64,000 nt of DNA. Source: Rhynchopus euleeides (taxonomy: Eukaryota > Euglenozoa > Diplonemea > Diplonemida > Diplonemidae). Made by a program: the position numbers and the translations under genes. The stretch lies in the NCBI GenBank assembly GCA_963210315.1, contig OY723239.1, positions 1,769,501 through 1,833,500 on the forward strand, written 5' to 3'. Below the pieces are notes generated by a model, which was not told the origin of the DNA, made no database searches, and was given only the letters and a program-made list of their open reading frames with translations. Each line of letters opens with the position of its first letter. Position 1 is the stretch's first letter. Positions 40,912 to 51,178 of this stretch are shown one piece after another.

Positions 40912-42144
40912 ATGGCCAAGGACAAAAAGGGAAAGGCGAAGTCCCCCGCGACCACCACACCCCAGAACAAGCAGGAATCGCTCCCGTCTGACGACGGAAA
41001 AGCCGAGGCGGCACCCGTATCCCGGGACGAATTCCGCCGGCTGATGGAGCGCCTGGAGGGGTTGGAGGCGCAGCGTTCCCTGCCGACTGCAGACGGCGCG
41101 CGCCCAGCGGAGGATGCCACGCGTTCCCTGCCCACGGCGGCGGACGGCGCGGGCGAGACGGACCAGGAGCGGAGTGCCGCGCGTTCCCTGCCCTTCGCGG
41201 CGGATGGCGCGGGCCCTCCTGTTTCGCGTTCCCTGCACACAGCAGACGGCGCGCAGCCGGCAGGGGGTGCCACGCGTTTCCCGCCCTCTGCGGCGGACGG
41301 CGCGGGACTGCCCGAGTCGCGTTCCCTGCACACAGCAGACGGCGCGCAGCTGGCGGGGGGTGCCACGCGTTTCCCGTGTTTTGCAGCGGACGGCGCGGGA
41401 CCCTCTGTATCGCGTTCCCGACGCACAGCGGCTGACGCCCGGATGATCAGGGATGGTACCACGCGTTTCCTGCCTTCTACGGCAGACGGCGCGGGTCCCC
41501 CTGCACAGCCATGCGCGCGACACCTGCCCACGGCAGACGGTGCCGGGTTTGCCTCTGACAGCGACTACCACCGGGTGGATTTTCCCCCGCGCCACCGCCG
41601 CGCGCGATCCCGATCCGCGGACTCGAGCACCGACAGCTCGTCTGCTGCCCCTTTTGCGGGCCGGGACCCGCTGGACCCCGCAACCTGGGGGAACGTGCCG
41701 GACGACCTCCGGCCCGGCATCATGACGGACCTCCACGCGAGATTTGCCCCCCTGAGGGCGGACGCGGGGGCCGCAGGACACGAAGCCGCGGCCCACCTGC
41801 GCACGCTGCACGCGATCGCTGCCGCGGTCGGCCCGAGCGGAAGCGCCGCCGACCGAGCTCTGGTGGAGATCGGTCGGAGCACCATCGGGCGGTGCATGGT
41901 GCTGGATCGGCTGCAGGCGGGCGACGCAACCGGAGCCGCCGCACTCTCCGCCGAACTCTTCGGGACCCAGCACACCCCGCACTACCTGAGGAGCGCGTCA
42001 AAGCGCGCCGACAGGGCCTCAGGGTGGCGGCGGAAGCGGGAGAACCCCGACCAGGGGGGCCGGCCGAACACCCCACGCGAGCCCTCCAAGAGGGGGGGGC
42101 GCAAGCACAGGCTTTCCGGGGACAAGCCGAGGCGTTTTCGCTGA
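40912..42144 (+). CDS. YR retrotransposon ORF1, gag-like
   Basis: 410 residues from the first ATG after A1 (MAKDKKGKAKSP). A very basic N-terminus leads into about nine imperfect copies of a 20-25 residue repeat around the motif RSLPTADGA / RFPPSAADGAG (about 55-205). Next come an Arg/Ser-rich stretch, a helical segment (about 240-370: WGNVPDDLRPGIM..., VLDRLQAGDATGAAAL) and a Lys/Arg-rich tail. No zinc knuckle was seen. By position it should package element RNA. The internal repeats are unusual for a gag and may vary in number between copies. Confidence 0.75.
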   Translation: MAKDKKGKAKSPATTTPQNKQESLPSDDGKAEAAPVSRDEFRRLMERLEGLEAQRSLPTADGARPAEDATRSLPTAADGAGETDQERSAARSLPFAADGAGPPVSRSLHTADGAQPAGGATRFPPSAADGAGLPESRSLHTADGAQLAGGATRFPCFAADGAGPSVSRSRRTAADARMIRDGTTRFLPSTADGAGPPAQPCARHLPTADGAGFASDSDYHRVDFPPRHRRARSRSADSSTDSSSAAPFAGRDPLDPATWGNVPDDLRPGIMTDLHARFAPLRADAGAAGHEAAAHLRTLHAIAAAVGPSGSAADRALVEIGRSTIGRCMVLDRLQAGDATGAAALSAELFGTQHTPHYLRSASKRADRASGWRRKRENPDQGGRPNTPREPSKRGGRKHRLSGDKPRRFR

Positions 42145-43100
42145 GCCCATACTCTTTCATCCAGGAGGGCACCGGGCAGCCCCGTCGGGGGCGTCCCCCA
42201 CAGCAGGAGCCACCACTCACGGACTCGGAGGTCCTGGAAGTGCTGGAGGCGGGGAGGGGGTGGATCCGGGGGTCTCTCGCAGACACCACGTGGTCCCAAC
42301 AGGCCAGTGTGGTGCGCCGCCTGCAGCAGTTCCAGGAGCATTGGAACAGTGCGACGGGCGTGACCCTCCCCCCCGCCCAGGCCAGCGTACTCTGGGTGTC
42401 CCGCCTCCTGCTAAAGGGCAAGGTGACCCCAGCCTCCGCCCTGCAATACACCGTGCTGATCCGGGGGTGGCTCAAACGGGCGGCCATTCCCCACGACAAA
42501 CAGGTGCTCGCGGACTTCTCCCGCAGCTTGCTTCGCAAGGGGGCGAAGCAGCCTGTGCGGCAGGCGCACCCAGCGACATCCCGCGACATCGCGCGGGCGT
42601 GCTCCATCACCACAGACCCTCTCCTGCGCCTGATGATACTCGTCGCGTGGTACAGCGCGGCGCGCTACGCCGACGTCGCCACCCTCACCCCCGGTCGTAT
42701 CGATTTTTTCCCCGCCTACATCTCCCTGAACTGGGCGGGGACGAAGTCCGATCCCTTTGCGGAAGGTTGCGTCACCGCAATCGCCCTCAGCGGAGAGGAC
42801 CGGGCGTACCTGGAGCGCCTCTGCATGGCGCATGGCGGGGACGAGCAACTCTTCGGCTTCTCGCGCGATCAGTTCGCGAGGGCTTTACAAGCGGCGAATC
42901 CGCTGCTGACGGCTCACTCCGTCCGCCGAGGTGCACTGCAGGAGCTGCTGGATCGAGGCTACTCGGCGACGGAGATCCTCCTCGTGAGCCGCCACAAGTC
43001 GTTGTCATCCCTGTTTCACTACCTGCCCCAGAGCAGGACGGAGCAGGTGCGGACGACGGCGGACATGTCGCAAACCCTGGCCCAAGGCCTTTCCCTCTAA
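42096..43100 (+). CDS. YR retrotransposon tyrosine recombinase
   Basis: The frame is open from 41892 and overlaps the end of ORF1 by up to 250 bp; the start given is approximate, because no ATG marks it. The N-terminal core-binding region (DTTWSQQASVVRRLQQFQEHW) precedes a catalytic domain with Arg in SAARYADV (about 42661), H-x-x-R in TAHSVRRG (about 42919), His in SRHKS (about 42988) and the nucleophile region FHYLP (about 43013). The R...HxxR...H...Y set is complete, so strand transfer should be possible. It would integrate the circular double-stranded DNA copy without a target duplication. It lies in the -1 frame relative to ORF1, so frameshifting or reinitiation is implied. Confidence 0.88.
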   Translation, partial: GAQAQAFRGQAEAFSLSPYSFIQEGTGQPRRGRPPQQEPPLTDSEVLEVLEAGRGWIRGSLADTTWSQQASVVRRLQQFQEHWNSATGVTLPPAQASVLWVSRLLLKGKVTPASALQYTVLIRGWLKRAAIPHDKQVLADFSRSLLRKGAKQPVRQAHPATSRDIARACSITTDPLLRLMILVAWYSAARYADVATLTPGRIDFFPAYISLNWAGTKSDPFAEGCVTAIALSGEDRAYLERLCMAHGGDEQLFGFSRDQFARALQAANPLLTAHSVRRGALQELLDRGYSATEILLVSRHKSLSSLFHYLPQSRTEQVRTTADMSQTLAQGLSL

Positions 43101-44851
43101 ACCCTGCTTTCCCTCCTTCTTTTTCCAAGATCCTGGCGCCGCCCGCGGCGACATACGCCCCTGAGCCGACAGGCGATGGCAGGTTCGACGGACGCCCGGA
43201 CGTGGTTTCTGGGTACGGCGATGTGGGTCTTTTTTCCGGAGAGGGACGGCTGGCTCCGCCCGAGCCCCGCTCCGACGAGCCGTTGGCGCCGATATCGATC
43301 AGCCGGATTCGGCTGGAGGTGCTGGCGAATATGGATCCGTCGGGCGAGCTGCGTGAGACGCTTGCCCTGATCCGGGACCCCGCTATTTTTCTATCTGCTT
43401 TCCTGGAGCCGGACCCGGTGAGACGAATCCACCGGGACAGTGCAGCCCGTCGCTGCGTTTCGAGGCACATGCTAGGGCACCTGGACAGTCTTCTGCAATA
43501 CGAGGTGGTGTCCATCGCCATCCCCCCGCTGGTTGCCATGCCCGCTTTCGTGGTGAGCAAGCCCTCCGGCGGGTCGCGGTTCATCCTGGACTGCCGGAAG
43601 CTGAACGTGCGGATGTGCCGACCGCAGTCGACTCCTCTGCCAGGGATCAGGGACGTGATCCAGCGTTTCCTGGATGCCCGGTATGTGGCCTCTGCAGACC
43701 TGCGGAGCTGCTTTTACCAGTTCCCCCTTCACCCTACCATCTCGGAGTTTTTTGGGATGCACCTGGCGGGAGCGAGGGGACCATACGTGCGGGCGGCGAT
43801 GCGTGTGATGCCCATGGGATGGGCGCATGCCCCGAGCATTGCACAGCGTTCGATGCTGGCCCTTCTCCCTGTGGTGGAGGGGGTCAGCTGGATCGACAAC
43901 GCGTTCCCCCTGGGGCAGACCCAGGAGGAATGCAACGCGAGGCTGGACTCTTTTCTCTCTCGGTGCAAGGATGTCAAGGCAGAATTGAAGCCTGACATCG
44001 AACGCGCCACACAGCGGCTCACCGCCTTGGGGCTGGAGTTCGACCTGCAGCACTCGCGTTTCCGCATGTCGGAGGCGTGGGTCGCGAAGGTGCGCGACTC
44101 ACATGATATTCGCTGCGCTCTGGCGGGTTCATGCACCCCCCGCCAATTCTTCCGGCTGTGTGGGGCTCTGGTGTGGTACATGCACTCATGCTCCCTTCCC
44201 CTGTGTTTCATGAAGGCGATGCTGTCTTTTCTCCGGGGCCTGGGGCGCCGGATCCACAGTAGGGCAGTGCTGTGGGACGCAACTATCGGTGTTCCTGCAG
44301 CTACATGCACCGAAACAACGAACGCAATTGCGTCTCTCGTGGAGAATGACTGGCACCGAGCCCCGGAGGCGGCAACCACGGTGGGGTGGTCGGATGCGTC
44401 GTCGGGCGCTTGGGCGGCTATCTACGAGGATGCCGGACTTGATACACAGGGTGAACGGGTGTGTTACGGGGTCTTCAGCGACACGGGCATTCACATTTTT
44501 ATAAAAGAACTCTTGGCGGCCCTGCAGTGCGTAGCGTTGGCGGCGGTCTCTGACCGCCCGCGAAACGCCGGGTTGCGCCTGATGGTGGACAATGCCGCGG
44601 TCGTGTCTGCTGTGAACCGTGGCCACTCATCAAATTTCCTTGCAAATGAGTTGTTGTGTCTCCTTTTTTCCCTGGCCCGTGCATCGGACATGGCGGTGCA
44701 CTGCACGTGGGTGTCGACAACCGCTCAGAGGGCGGACGCGTACACCCGCGGGGCGGTCCCCGAACGTGCCGTACCCCCTGCCCTGAACACGGCGGTCAGG
44801 AATATCAACACGTCTTCCAGAGTCCGCCAGGTGCTGGCGACCATGCGTTAA
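43100..44851 (+). CDS. YR retrotransposon reverse transcriptase-RNase H
   Basis: Conserved sequence begins soon after the recombinase stop; the frame is open from 42260. RT: FVVSKPSGGSRFILDCRKLN (about 43549-43608), motif A ASADLRSCFYQFPL, motif B MPMGWAHAPSIAQ, motif C VSWIDNAFP (about 43888-43914). RNase H: SDASSGAWAA (about 44392), IKELLAAL, MVDNAAVVSAVNRG and QRADAYTRG, giving a full D-E-D-D set. Motif C reads WIDN where most RTs have YxDD, so the second Asp is replaced by Asn. Either this lineage tolerates it or this copy is impaired. The frame is -1 relative to the recombinase, which is itself -1 relative to ORF1. Confidence 0.9.
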   Translation, partial: NPAFPPSFSKILAPPAATYAPEPTGDGRFDGRPDVVSGYGDVGLFSGEGRLAPPEPRSDEPLAPISISRIRLEVLANMDPSGELRETLALIRDPAIFLSAFLEPDPVRRIHRDSAARRCVSRHMLGHLDSLLQYEVVSIAIPPLVAMPAFVVSKPSGGSRFILDCRKLNVRMCRPQSTPLPGIRDVIQRFLDARYVASADLRSCFYQFPLHPTISEFFGMHLAGARGPYVRAAMRVMPMGWAHAPSIAQRSMLALLPVVEGVSWIDNAFPLGQTQEECNARLDSFLSRCKDVKAELKPDIERATQRLTALGLEFDLQHSRFRMSEAWVAKVRDSHDIRCALAGSCTPRQFFRLCGALVWYMHSCSLPLCFMKAMLSFLRGLGRRIHSRAVLWDATIGVPAATCTETTNAIASLVENDWHRAPEAATTVGWSDASSGAWAAIYEDAGLDTQGERVCYGVFSDTGIHIFIKELLAALQCVALAAVSDRPRNAGLRLMVDNAAVVSAVNRGHSSNFLANELLCLLFSLARASDMAVHCTWVSTTAQRADAYTRGAVPERAVPPALNTAVRNINTSSRVRQVLATMR

Positions 44852-45302
44852 GAGGATTATTCCCCCCTTCTTCCTTTCTTTTCCTCCCTTTGGGAGGTCC
44901 CTTTGGGATTGGGGTGCGATCAACGAAAAACTTTTTCTCGTTTACCTTTCGTATTTCTTCACGAATGATCCTGCACGACTCCAGCTATATTTTCTTCCAA
45001 CAAGGTACTTGTCAGGCGGAAATGCAGCGATAGGGGAAGTGCTAGGTGCTTGCCGTCACACACAGTCTTATGCGCCTGCCAATCACACACCAACACTTCC
45101 GCAGGCAAAATTTTCTGTGCGATCAACGAAAAACTTTTTCTCGTTTACCTTTCGTATTTCTTCACGAATGATCCTGCACGACTCCAGCTATATTTTCGGG
45201 CACTTTTTCCACAAGGAAATGTCCGCCCTGTCCGCTACTGTCCGCTACTGTCCACTACCGATTTCAAGGATCCTCCGTAGAATTCTTCTGAATTTTTTTT
45301 GT

Positions 45303-45893
45303 TAGTTCGGCGAAGCCAACTGGGGGGAAACTTTCTGTGCCTTTAGCTGGGTCGTGCGACCCCACTCACACCACTTCATCAGACCTGGGGTTGTGTGCAC
45401 AAAGAATGGGGTCTGCGTTCCAACAAAACAACCTTCGGCAGAAATTACCGTATTCGGAAAAATGCTGGAACAGAAAAATGCTGGAACGGAACTATTCTGG
45501 AACGGAAAATAACTGGAACAACCGCGGATTTTTGCAACTTGGAACATTGTTCCGTTCCATCATTTTTCCGTTCCAGAATTAGAATATGGGGGAAATTGAC
45601 GGGTGCTTGTCAGTTTTTCGGGCACATGTTCGAAATCCACCACCCCACCCCATGCCTGGTGAAGGACGGTGGGCCCAGCACACCCTTGGGAAAGTACCCG
45701 ACTCCCAGAAAACGGCCAAGTCCGCGCAGACCCCCAGAATAATTATGGAACGGAAAATAACTGGAACAAATGGGGTCTCGGCTGGAACTTGGAACATTAT
45801 TCCGTTCCAGTATTTTTCCGAATACGGTAGTTTGTTGTCTCGTTTTGCTGCCGCTTCACGACACAGCAGGGGCACAGATAGTTTTTTTTTGCC
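45303..45893 (+). repeat. Dispersed repeat R, copy 2, split by a TA-flanked element
   Basis: Segments 45303-45445 (agttcggcgaagccaactgg ... cttcggcagaaat) and 45830-45893 (gtttgttgtctcgttttgct ... ggggcacagatagttttt) match R at 49075-49285. The break is filled by the element at 45448-45827. Confidence 0.75.
45448..45827. mobile_element. TA-flanked TIR element (ccgtattcgg ends)
   Basis: 380 bp with ccgtattcggaaaaat / atttttccgaatacgg termini, flanked by TA at 45446-45447 and 45828-45829. Internal ggaacggaaaat and attttccgttcc words form further foldbacks (45468-45582, 45747-45812). The ends are related to the ccgtaaacggaaa elements at 11202-12836, so it is probably the same superfamily. Confidence 0.8.
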
Positions 45894-46419
45894 TCACACA
45901 GCAATCCTGAAACCACAGGCCGGAGTACATGACGAGATATCAGGACACAGCCTGCAACTATCACGGGTGAAGGGGAGGGGGGAGAGAGAGCGGTCAACTT
46001 TGTGCTTTACCCTTCTTCTGCTTCTCTACTCCGCGCCCTCCTCAGCTCTTTACCCCCATCTCTGTTGACTTCGTCTGCATATTAGCCTGGCGCTGCTCTT
46101 CTGCCGCCTTAAGCTCCACCCCAGCCAAGCCGTGGTGCGATCCTTCTGCATCACTGCAAGAAGGCCCTTCACACCACGCCTCAACCGTCATCCTAGGCCA
46201 TCCCCAGCAGCCCAAGTGGACTTTTTCTTCCACTTCGCTAGCCTCCCCGCCCGTCTCCCTATCCCACCAACAAGTGAAGTGGAGGCCAACTGTGTGCTTT
46301 CCATATTTTTCTTCTGCTTCACTTCTACCCATCTATACCCCTCTTTACCACAGTTTGCCTCGTACACGGCCCTAGTTCCTAGCTTGATGAGTGAGGTATC
46401 GAGCTGTGTTTTAACTAGT
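45894..46419. other. Unassigned, pyrimidine-rich
   Basis: Many ctctt/cttc tracts (46000-46350). No gene recognised. Confidence 0.3.
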
Positions 46420-46492
46420 ATCTGACGAGTGGATCACTCGAGAATAAAGAGCAATCCCTCAGGCATATCACTCGTGCGTCCACTCGTCAGAT
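46420..46492. repeat. Hairpin of atctgacgagtgga
   Basis: 14-bp arms atctgacgagtgga (46420-46433) and tccactcgtcagat (46479-46492), around a 45-base loop with further actcg repeats. Possible MITE remnant. Confidence 0.55.
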
Positions 46493-49074
46493 AACTCGTT
46501 ATCTCGTTGACTAGTGCGCCGTGTACATGGCTAGATACACACTCCCCTCTTGTGACTACATTCTTTACACTTTCAGAGGTCTTCGCGCTGCGGCATTGAA
46601 AACGACGGTGCATGACGGTACATTTTCCCCTATTTATTATTGGGGAAAACCGCTGAAATTTGCAGTTAAATTTGCCGGTACAGCGAACATCCCCCCCCAC
46701 AGAAATACAGAAAAAGTGAGTGGTGCCCCCTGGGTGAGTTCAGGCTTGGCCCCACTCTAACCCGAAGGCCTTTCGCTGTGACATGGGGGAAGTGTAGGGA
46801 TCTGTGTCACTCAGGGCTGCAGCATGCAATTCCTGCCCTGTGGCCATGCCCGCTGCATTATACTAGCGTTTCCGCCAGACAAACAAAAGAATGAGTTGGG
46901 TCCAGTCAGACGGGCGTCGTCGCGAGCTCTTATTGTTTGTACGGACAAAGAACTGCATGGTGCCCCGCAAAATCGGTAAAAAAGGAGCCTCTCCAGAGAA
47001 ACTCCGTCAAAATAAACGTAGAACTGCGCAAGGACTACCTAAAACGTCCTTTTCAGGGGTGCCATTAGGAGGACGCAAACCACCCTCTGATTGTGCAACT
47101 GACTGGTGGGGGCCTCGCCACCAGGTGTGACTGAATGAGAAACAGTGAGTCACGGTCCCCACTTCCCCTCTCTGACTTGTCAGAGCGGTTGTAGCTGTGA
47201 AGTGATAGAGCGCTTTGCATATTTCTTGTCAGACTTGACTGTTTTGAATGCTCTTTGGGCCTGCTTTGGGCCCAACATCGCCGTTCTCCATCTGAGAGGT
47301 ACTGGAACGCGAGCCTCTCTGACAGCCATCTAGGGCGTGTCGCACACTGCCACAGTTTTTTTTGACACCTTCGCAGCGGGGAAGCCTCTCCGCAGATCTA
47401 CGTGTGCGCGAGGCCCCCACCACCACCGCCACCACCCCATTTTCACACCGCCCCCTTTTGACGGTGTGCTATGATGGAACTCCCGTCTTCAGCCCATCTC
47501 ATTCCTTGAGATTTGCTCCACATGCAGTTTTTCGACGTATCCAAGCTCTGATAGATTTTCACCGTGCGGATCCTCCGAACACCCTCACACGCCCAGAAGG
47601 CCGTGGGGGGGGTGGGGTGCCCTGCATACGAAGGGCATCCAACTGGCGTCGCTCCCTTTCCTCTCTTGCAATTCACTCTGGTTTAATAGTCTCCTGAGCA
47701 TATCTCATGCTGGGCGCACTCAGCCCCTACTCTGCAGCATGGACCACCACCACCCCCACCCCCCCTCCACCTCTGAAGGAAGGAAGGAAGGACTTGCTTG
47801 TGTGCAGCGCATCCCACCCCTTCCTGGGGATACCTTCCGTTTCCATCGGTGCGGGGTTTGGCAGGATTCTGACAAAAAGCTTGCCAGATTCTGGGGGGGG
47901 GGGGGGGGGGGGGAGGGTGTTTCGGTTTCTTGTTTCGAGGCAGTGGGCCCAGTCGCAGTCACACCTTGCAGCACCCCATATTACACGGGGCGCCACACCA
48001 GGTGTAGGGCGAGTCGCCTCCCCCTGCTGTATGATGTGGCATCCAGGCTTCACGGGTTGTGCTGGGTGATATCCAGATATGTGGTGCCCCTGGAAAAAAA
48101 ACATATCGTATCGGGAACTGCGTAAGCAGGACCGATGCATAAATGGGGGATTGTTGCTCTGTGTGTCACTTCGCAGCCAGGTGTTGGGGGCGGCAGCGGT
48201 CAACCCACCTCGCTACATTTCTGCACTCCTGAGCGAAGGCTCCCTGATGACAGAAGGCACTGCCATATCAAGTCTCTACCCTGTGTGTATGGGGTGTGGT
48301 CTTCTGTCCCGGACAGTTTTCCCGGGAAAAAAATCCCCGACGGTTTTGCATTCTTATTTGAGAGAGTTGCAGGCAGCAGGGCGAAACCACACCGAGAAGC
48401 CGTATTTACACTCCGAAGGCCTTCTGAATGCGTTTGTGGTTGTCGCCACCTTCATCTTCCCTGCGCAGAAAGCAGTTTCGCTTTGTGCGGATCATTCAAT
48501 TTCGCTCGGTACACCCACCACGACGTCGCCACGACACCGAAACCGGTGTGTTGACGAAGGCCCCCTCGGGATGAAGTCATTATTTACACTCAGTTCCCCC
48601 CCCCCCCCCCTGCCCCCTTCCCCCCACTTTTTCTTGTGCACTGCATCAGTGTATCGGTGTAGTGCCGGCTCACATCTGCTTATCCTTCTTCGGCGACAGG
48701 CGGCTGTCTTGTGTGTGGGAGCGGGGGGCGGGGAGGGGGGCTGTGCCGTTTCGCCCCTGCGTTACGCAGGCCGGGTTTTCCGTTTCCCAAAACGCAATGC
48801 AGCATCGCCCATAAACGCTGAAGTTTTTTTTATCTGTTTTGCAAACCAGGCCGATCAGCCTGCCTCTATTTACTTTGTCCACACTTATGCCTGTTGTAGG
48901 TAGGGTCGGTATTCTTGGGGGGGGGGGGAGTGGGGATGGAAGAGGAGGTCCACTAATCCAACATCGCCAACGGGACTGAGTGAGAAGGAGTGAGCAACAG
49001 CCCCACTTTTCTCCTCACTGACTGACGAGCTGTGGCGAGCTGTGACTGGTAGAGATGGCCCTCTTGCACGGGTT
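46493..49074. other. Long intergenic stretch without a supported gene
   Basis: A plus frame of 79 codons (46891-47130; Arg/Lys-rich, MSWVQSDGRRRELLLF...) and a frame at 48079-48903 are open but unrecognised and lack supporting context. It also contains the motif cagagcggttgtagctgtga (47180), an aagga microsatellite (47778-47791), a poly-G tract (47894-47914) and a poly-C tract (48597-48612). Confidence 0.35.
48975..49063. mobile_element. MITE-B related fragment
   Basis: ctgagtgagaaggagtgag ... gacgagctgtggcgagctgtgactggtag is the inverse of the interior and end of the MITE-B copy at 29369-29469. The outer terminus is degraded. Confidence 0.5.
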
Positions 49075-49460
49075 CTTTTTGTCAGTTCGGCGAAGCCAGC
49101 TGGGGGGGAAGCTTTCTGTGCCTTTCGATGGGATCTTGCGGCCCCGCTCCACCGGCTTCAGTGGTGTGCACAAAGAGTGGGGCCTGCGTTCCAACCAAAA
49201 ACAAAACAACCTTTGGCAGAAATGGGTTTCGTTGTCTCGTTTTGCTGTCACGTCAGGGGCACAGATAGTTTTGCTTTTTTTACACGACAAGAACCTTGCC
49301 ACAGTGAAAAAGATAGTTGGCAGCGCTTTGGGTGACAACCACAATCTACCTTGCCTTGTTGCGATTACTGTGCGCACATTCAGACCAACCTTCATCAGCA
49401 AAACACGTGAGATTTGTTCACCCCGGGCTTGGCGCACAAACAATGCCTTATCCTTTTTTG
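49075..49460 (+). repeat. Dispersed repeat R, copy 3, with attached T-run repeat
   Basis: 49078-49285 is the uninterrupted reference copy of R (gttcggcgaagccagctggg ... gcgttccaaccaaaaac ... ggggcacagatagttttg). It is followed by 49318-49460, homologous to 36700-36815, ending ggcgcacaaacaatgcctta with a T-run. It preserves the empty sites of the elements inserted in copies 1 and 2. Confidence 0.7.
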
Positions 49461-50099
49461 CCGTGCCCCCCTCCCGTGTGCCCCCACCTCGCCGTTTGGT
49501 TGTGCCTGGATGGTGTCGCCTTGACAGGAAAAGACCCCCCTTCTTTTTTTTTTTCGGGGCTGTTTCAGCACAACGAAACCCACGACTTCTCCTCCTCCCC
49601 CCCTGGAAGGCCTCCCGGCCCTCATCCCCCCCAGTCTCTGTGTGGGTTGTGGGTGGGCTGTGCACCCTTCCACATCGCCATAAAGTACGACACATTACCC
49701 CTGGCCCACCTGGTTTGGCCCGCGTTTGGCGGAACTTTTTTTTGCGGCGGCGGTGGTGCTCTGGCCAGAACTCAGGGATTGGCGCAAGTCAAGAGTGAGG
49801 GGTGGTGGTGGTGATGGTGTCCATCACCACCCCGAATGCTACCCCCCTCCCCCCTCCCACCGAGATTTACTTTTCCATTCCCTCTCGACGATCAAATCCC
49901 CCCTCCCACCGCCCCACCTTTTGTGTGCGCACTGCCCCACCGCCCCACCTTTGGCAGCAGGTGGCATTGCCAGCTCCACTCCCCCAAGCCCCCACCACTC
50001 CATGTGTGCCACACCGCCACGGCAACCCGCCCAGCAGGAGAGGGTTGGGCCGGCGGAGTGGACGGGCCACCCACACCCACACCCAGACCCCCTGCCACG
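49461..50099. other. Upstream region of the PLC-like gene
   Basis: C-rich and T-rich tracts. The motif ttacttttccattc(a/c)ctctcgacgatcaaa at 49868 also occurs upstream of PEX7 at 13170, so it may be a shared upstream element or repeat. No other signal. Confidence 0.4.
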
Positions 50100-51074
50100 A
50101 TGGGTCGCCCCGGAAGTGCTGCCTCGATGCTGACGCTGATGCTGCTGCATGCTGTCGGGTCGCACAGCGCCCTGCTTCTCCGTGAGGTACCGATGCTCCT
50201 GGCCCACGACGCCGCCACTGGGTATCTGAAGGAGACGATTCTCACAAAAGCAGTGTACGACTGGACCATCACTCAGAAGGGCAACTTCGGGGAGCAGCTG
50301 GACTGCGGCGTGAGGGCGTTCGACCTCCGCCCATCCGTCAACAAAAAGGGCGACCTGGTGATGCACCACGGCAGCGTCGAGGTGGATACGAAGCTGAGCG
50401 ACGCTGTCGCAGATGCCACCGCCTGGGTGGGGTCACACCCAGGCGACCTGGTCGTGTTGGTGCAGGGGCACTGCAGCGGCACGGAGTGCACCAACCGCTC
50501 CCTCGAGGTCTACGCTGACGCGGGGGTGCGCACCGTGACGTGTGCCCAGCTGGAGAACCTGACATACGCAGATGCCCTGGCCCTGGGGAGGTATCAGGGT
50601 GGGGGGTCGGTGCTTGCCTTCCCAGAGGGGTGCAGCACAGGCAACTATGAGCCGGCTGTCACGTGCTACCCGCCATACAACTACCGCCGCAGCGCTGCCC
50701 AGTCGGTCAGGACGCCAACTCTCGGGTGCTATTGGGGCAGTGCTGACGAGACAGCAGCCTTCGACGGCATGTACCTCTACCTGAATAGGACTGCTGCGGT
50801 GCCGCTGCTGCACAACCGCGGCTTCACAGGGCTGGCTGCCCTCTGGCAGGAGGACAGCACCACGGTGCCCGAGGGCATCGTGTCTCTCAGCTCCCTGCTG
50901 AAGGATGAGGAGCGGTCGCAGCTCAACCTGAGGGTGGCCCAGAGCCTCGAGGCGGGGTGGTGGCCGTATGTCAACCTGCTGAAGGTGAACAACGCGTGTG
51001 ACCAGGGCCCGCGGATCCAGGCTGCCCTTCTGAAGCGCCTTGCGGCGCTGCTGGCGTTGGAAGCGCGGCGATGA
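50100..51074 (+). CDS. Secreted PI-PLC X-domain-like phosphodiesterase
   Basis: 324 residues. A hydrophobic N-terminus (MLTLMLLHAVGSHSALL, 10-27) looks like a signal peptide. The PLC-like fold is indicated by LLAHDAATG with a candidate catalytic His36, DCGVRAFDLRP (about 62-72), and DLVMHHGSVEVDTKLSD with His89/His90, matching the two-histidine X-domain layout of small phosphatidylinositol-specific and related phospholipases C. Several Cys residues and NRS/NRT glycosylation sequons fit an extracellular or vesicular protein. No PH, EF-hand, Y or C2 domain is present, so it is unlike signalling PLC-beta, gamma or delta. The lipid substrate cannot be inferred. The start was chosen because it places the signal peptide at the N-terminus; the open frame extends upstream to 49836 through proline-rich nonsense. 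Confidence 0.85.
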   Translation: MGRPGSAASMLTLMLLHAVGSHSALLLREVPMLLAHDAATGYLKETILTKAVYDWTITQKGNFGEQLDCGVRAFDLRPSVNKKGDLVMHHGSVEVDTKLSDAVADATAWVGSHPGDLVVLVQGHCSGTECTNRSLEVYADAGVRTVTCAQLENLTYADALALGRYQGGGSVLAFPEGCSTGNYEPAVTCYPPYNYRRSAAQSVRTPTLGCYWGSADETAAFDGMYLYLNRTAAVPLLHNRGFTGLAALWQEDSTTVPEGIVSLSSLLKDEERSQLNLRVAQSLEAGWWPYVNLLKVNNACDQGPRIQAALLKRLAALLALEARR

Positions 51075-51178
51075 ACGGAGTGTTTGCGTGGAGGATTTTT
51101 TGCCCCCCCCACCCATCCCCGGGCAGATCTTATCTGAAGGTGCCAATCTTCTGGGATATGACTACTTTATTATACCGT

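Larger units (their letters stand above)
40746..45196 (+). mobile_element. Full-length tyrosine-recombinase (VIPER/Ngaro-like) retrotransposon
   Basis: 4.45 kb with split direct repeats: A1 at 40746-40871, B1 at 44917-44993, A2 at 44994-45119 and B2 at 45120-45196. A2 matches A1 and B2 matches B1 (both B units are 77 bp). Between A1 and B1 lie three frames in the order gag-like, tyrosine recombinase, RT-RNase H. A1-ORFs-B1-A2-B2 is the layout of Ngaro, PAT and VIPER elements, and the gag-YR-RT order recalls VIPER of trypanosomes. There is no target duplication, as expected for recombinase-mediated integration. Confidence 0.93.

Noticed and set aside
42260..43099. N-terminal 280 codons of the RT frame as part of the RT protein
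   Set aside because: This part overlaps the recombinase catalytic domain in another frame and has no RT-family similarity.
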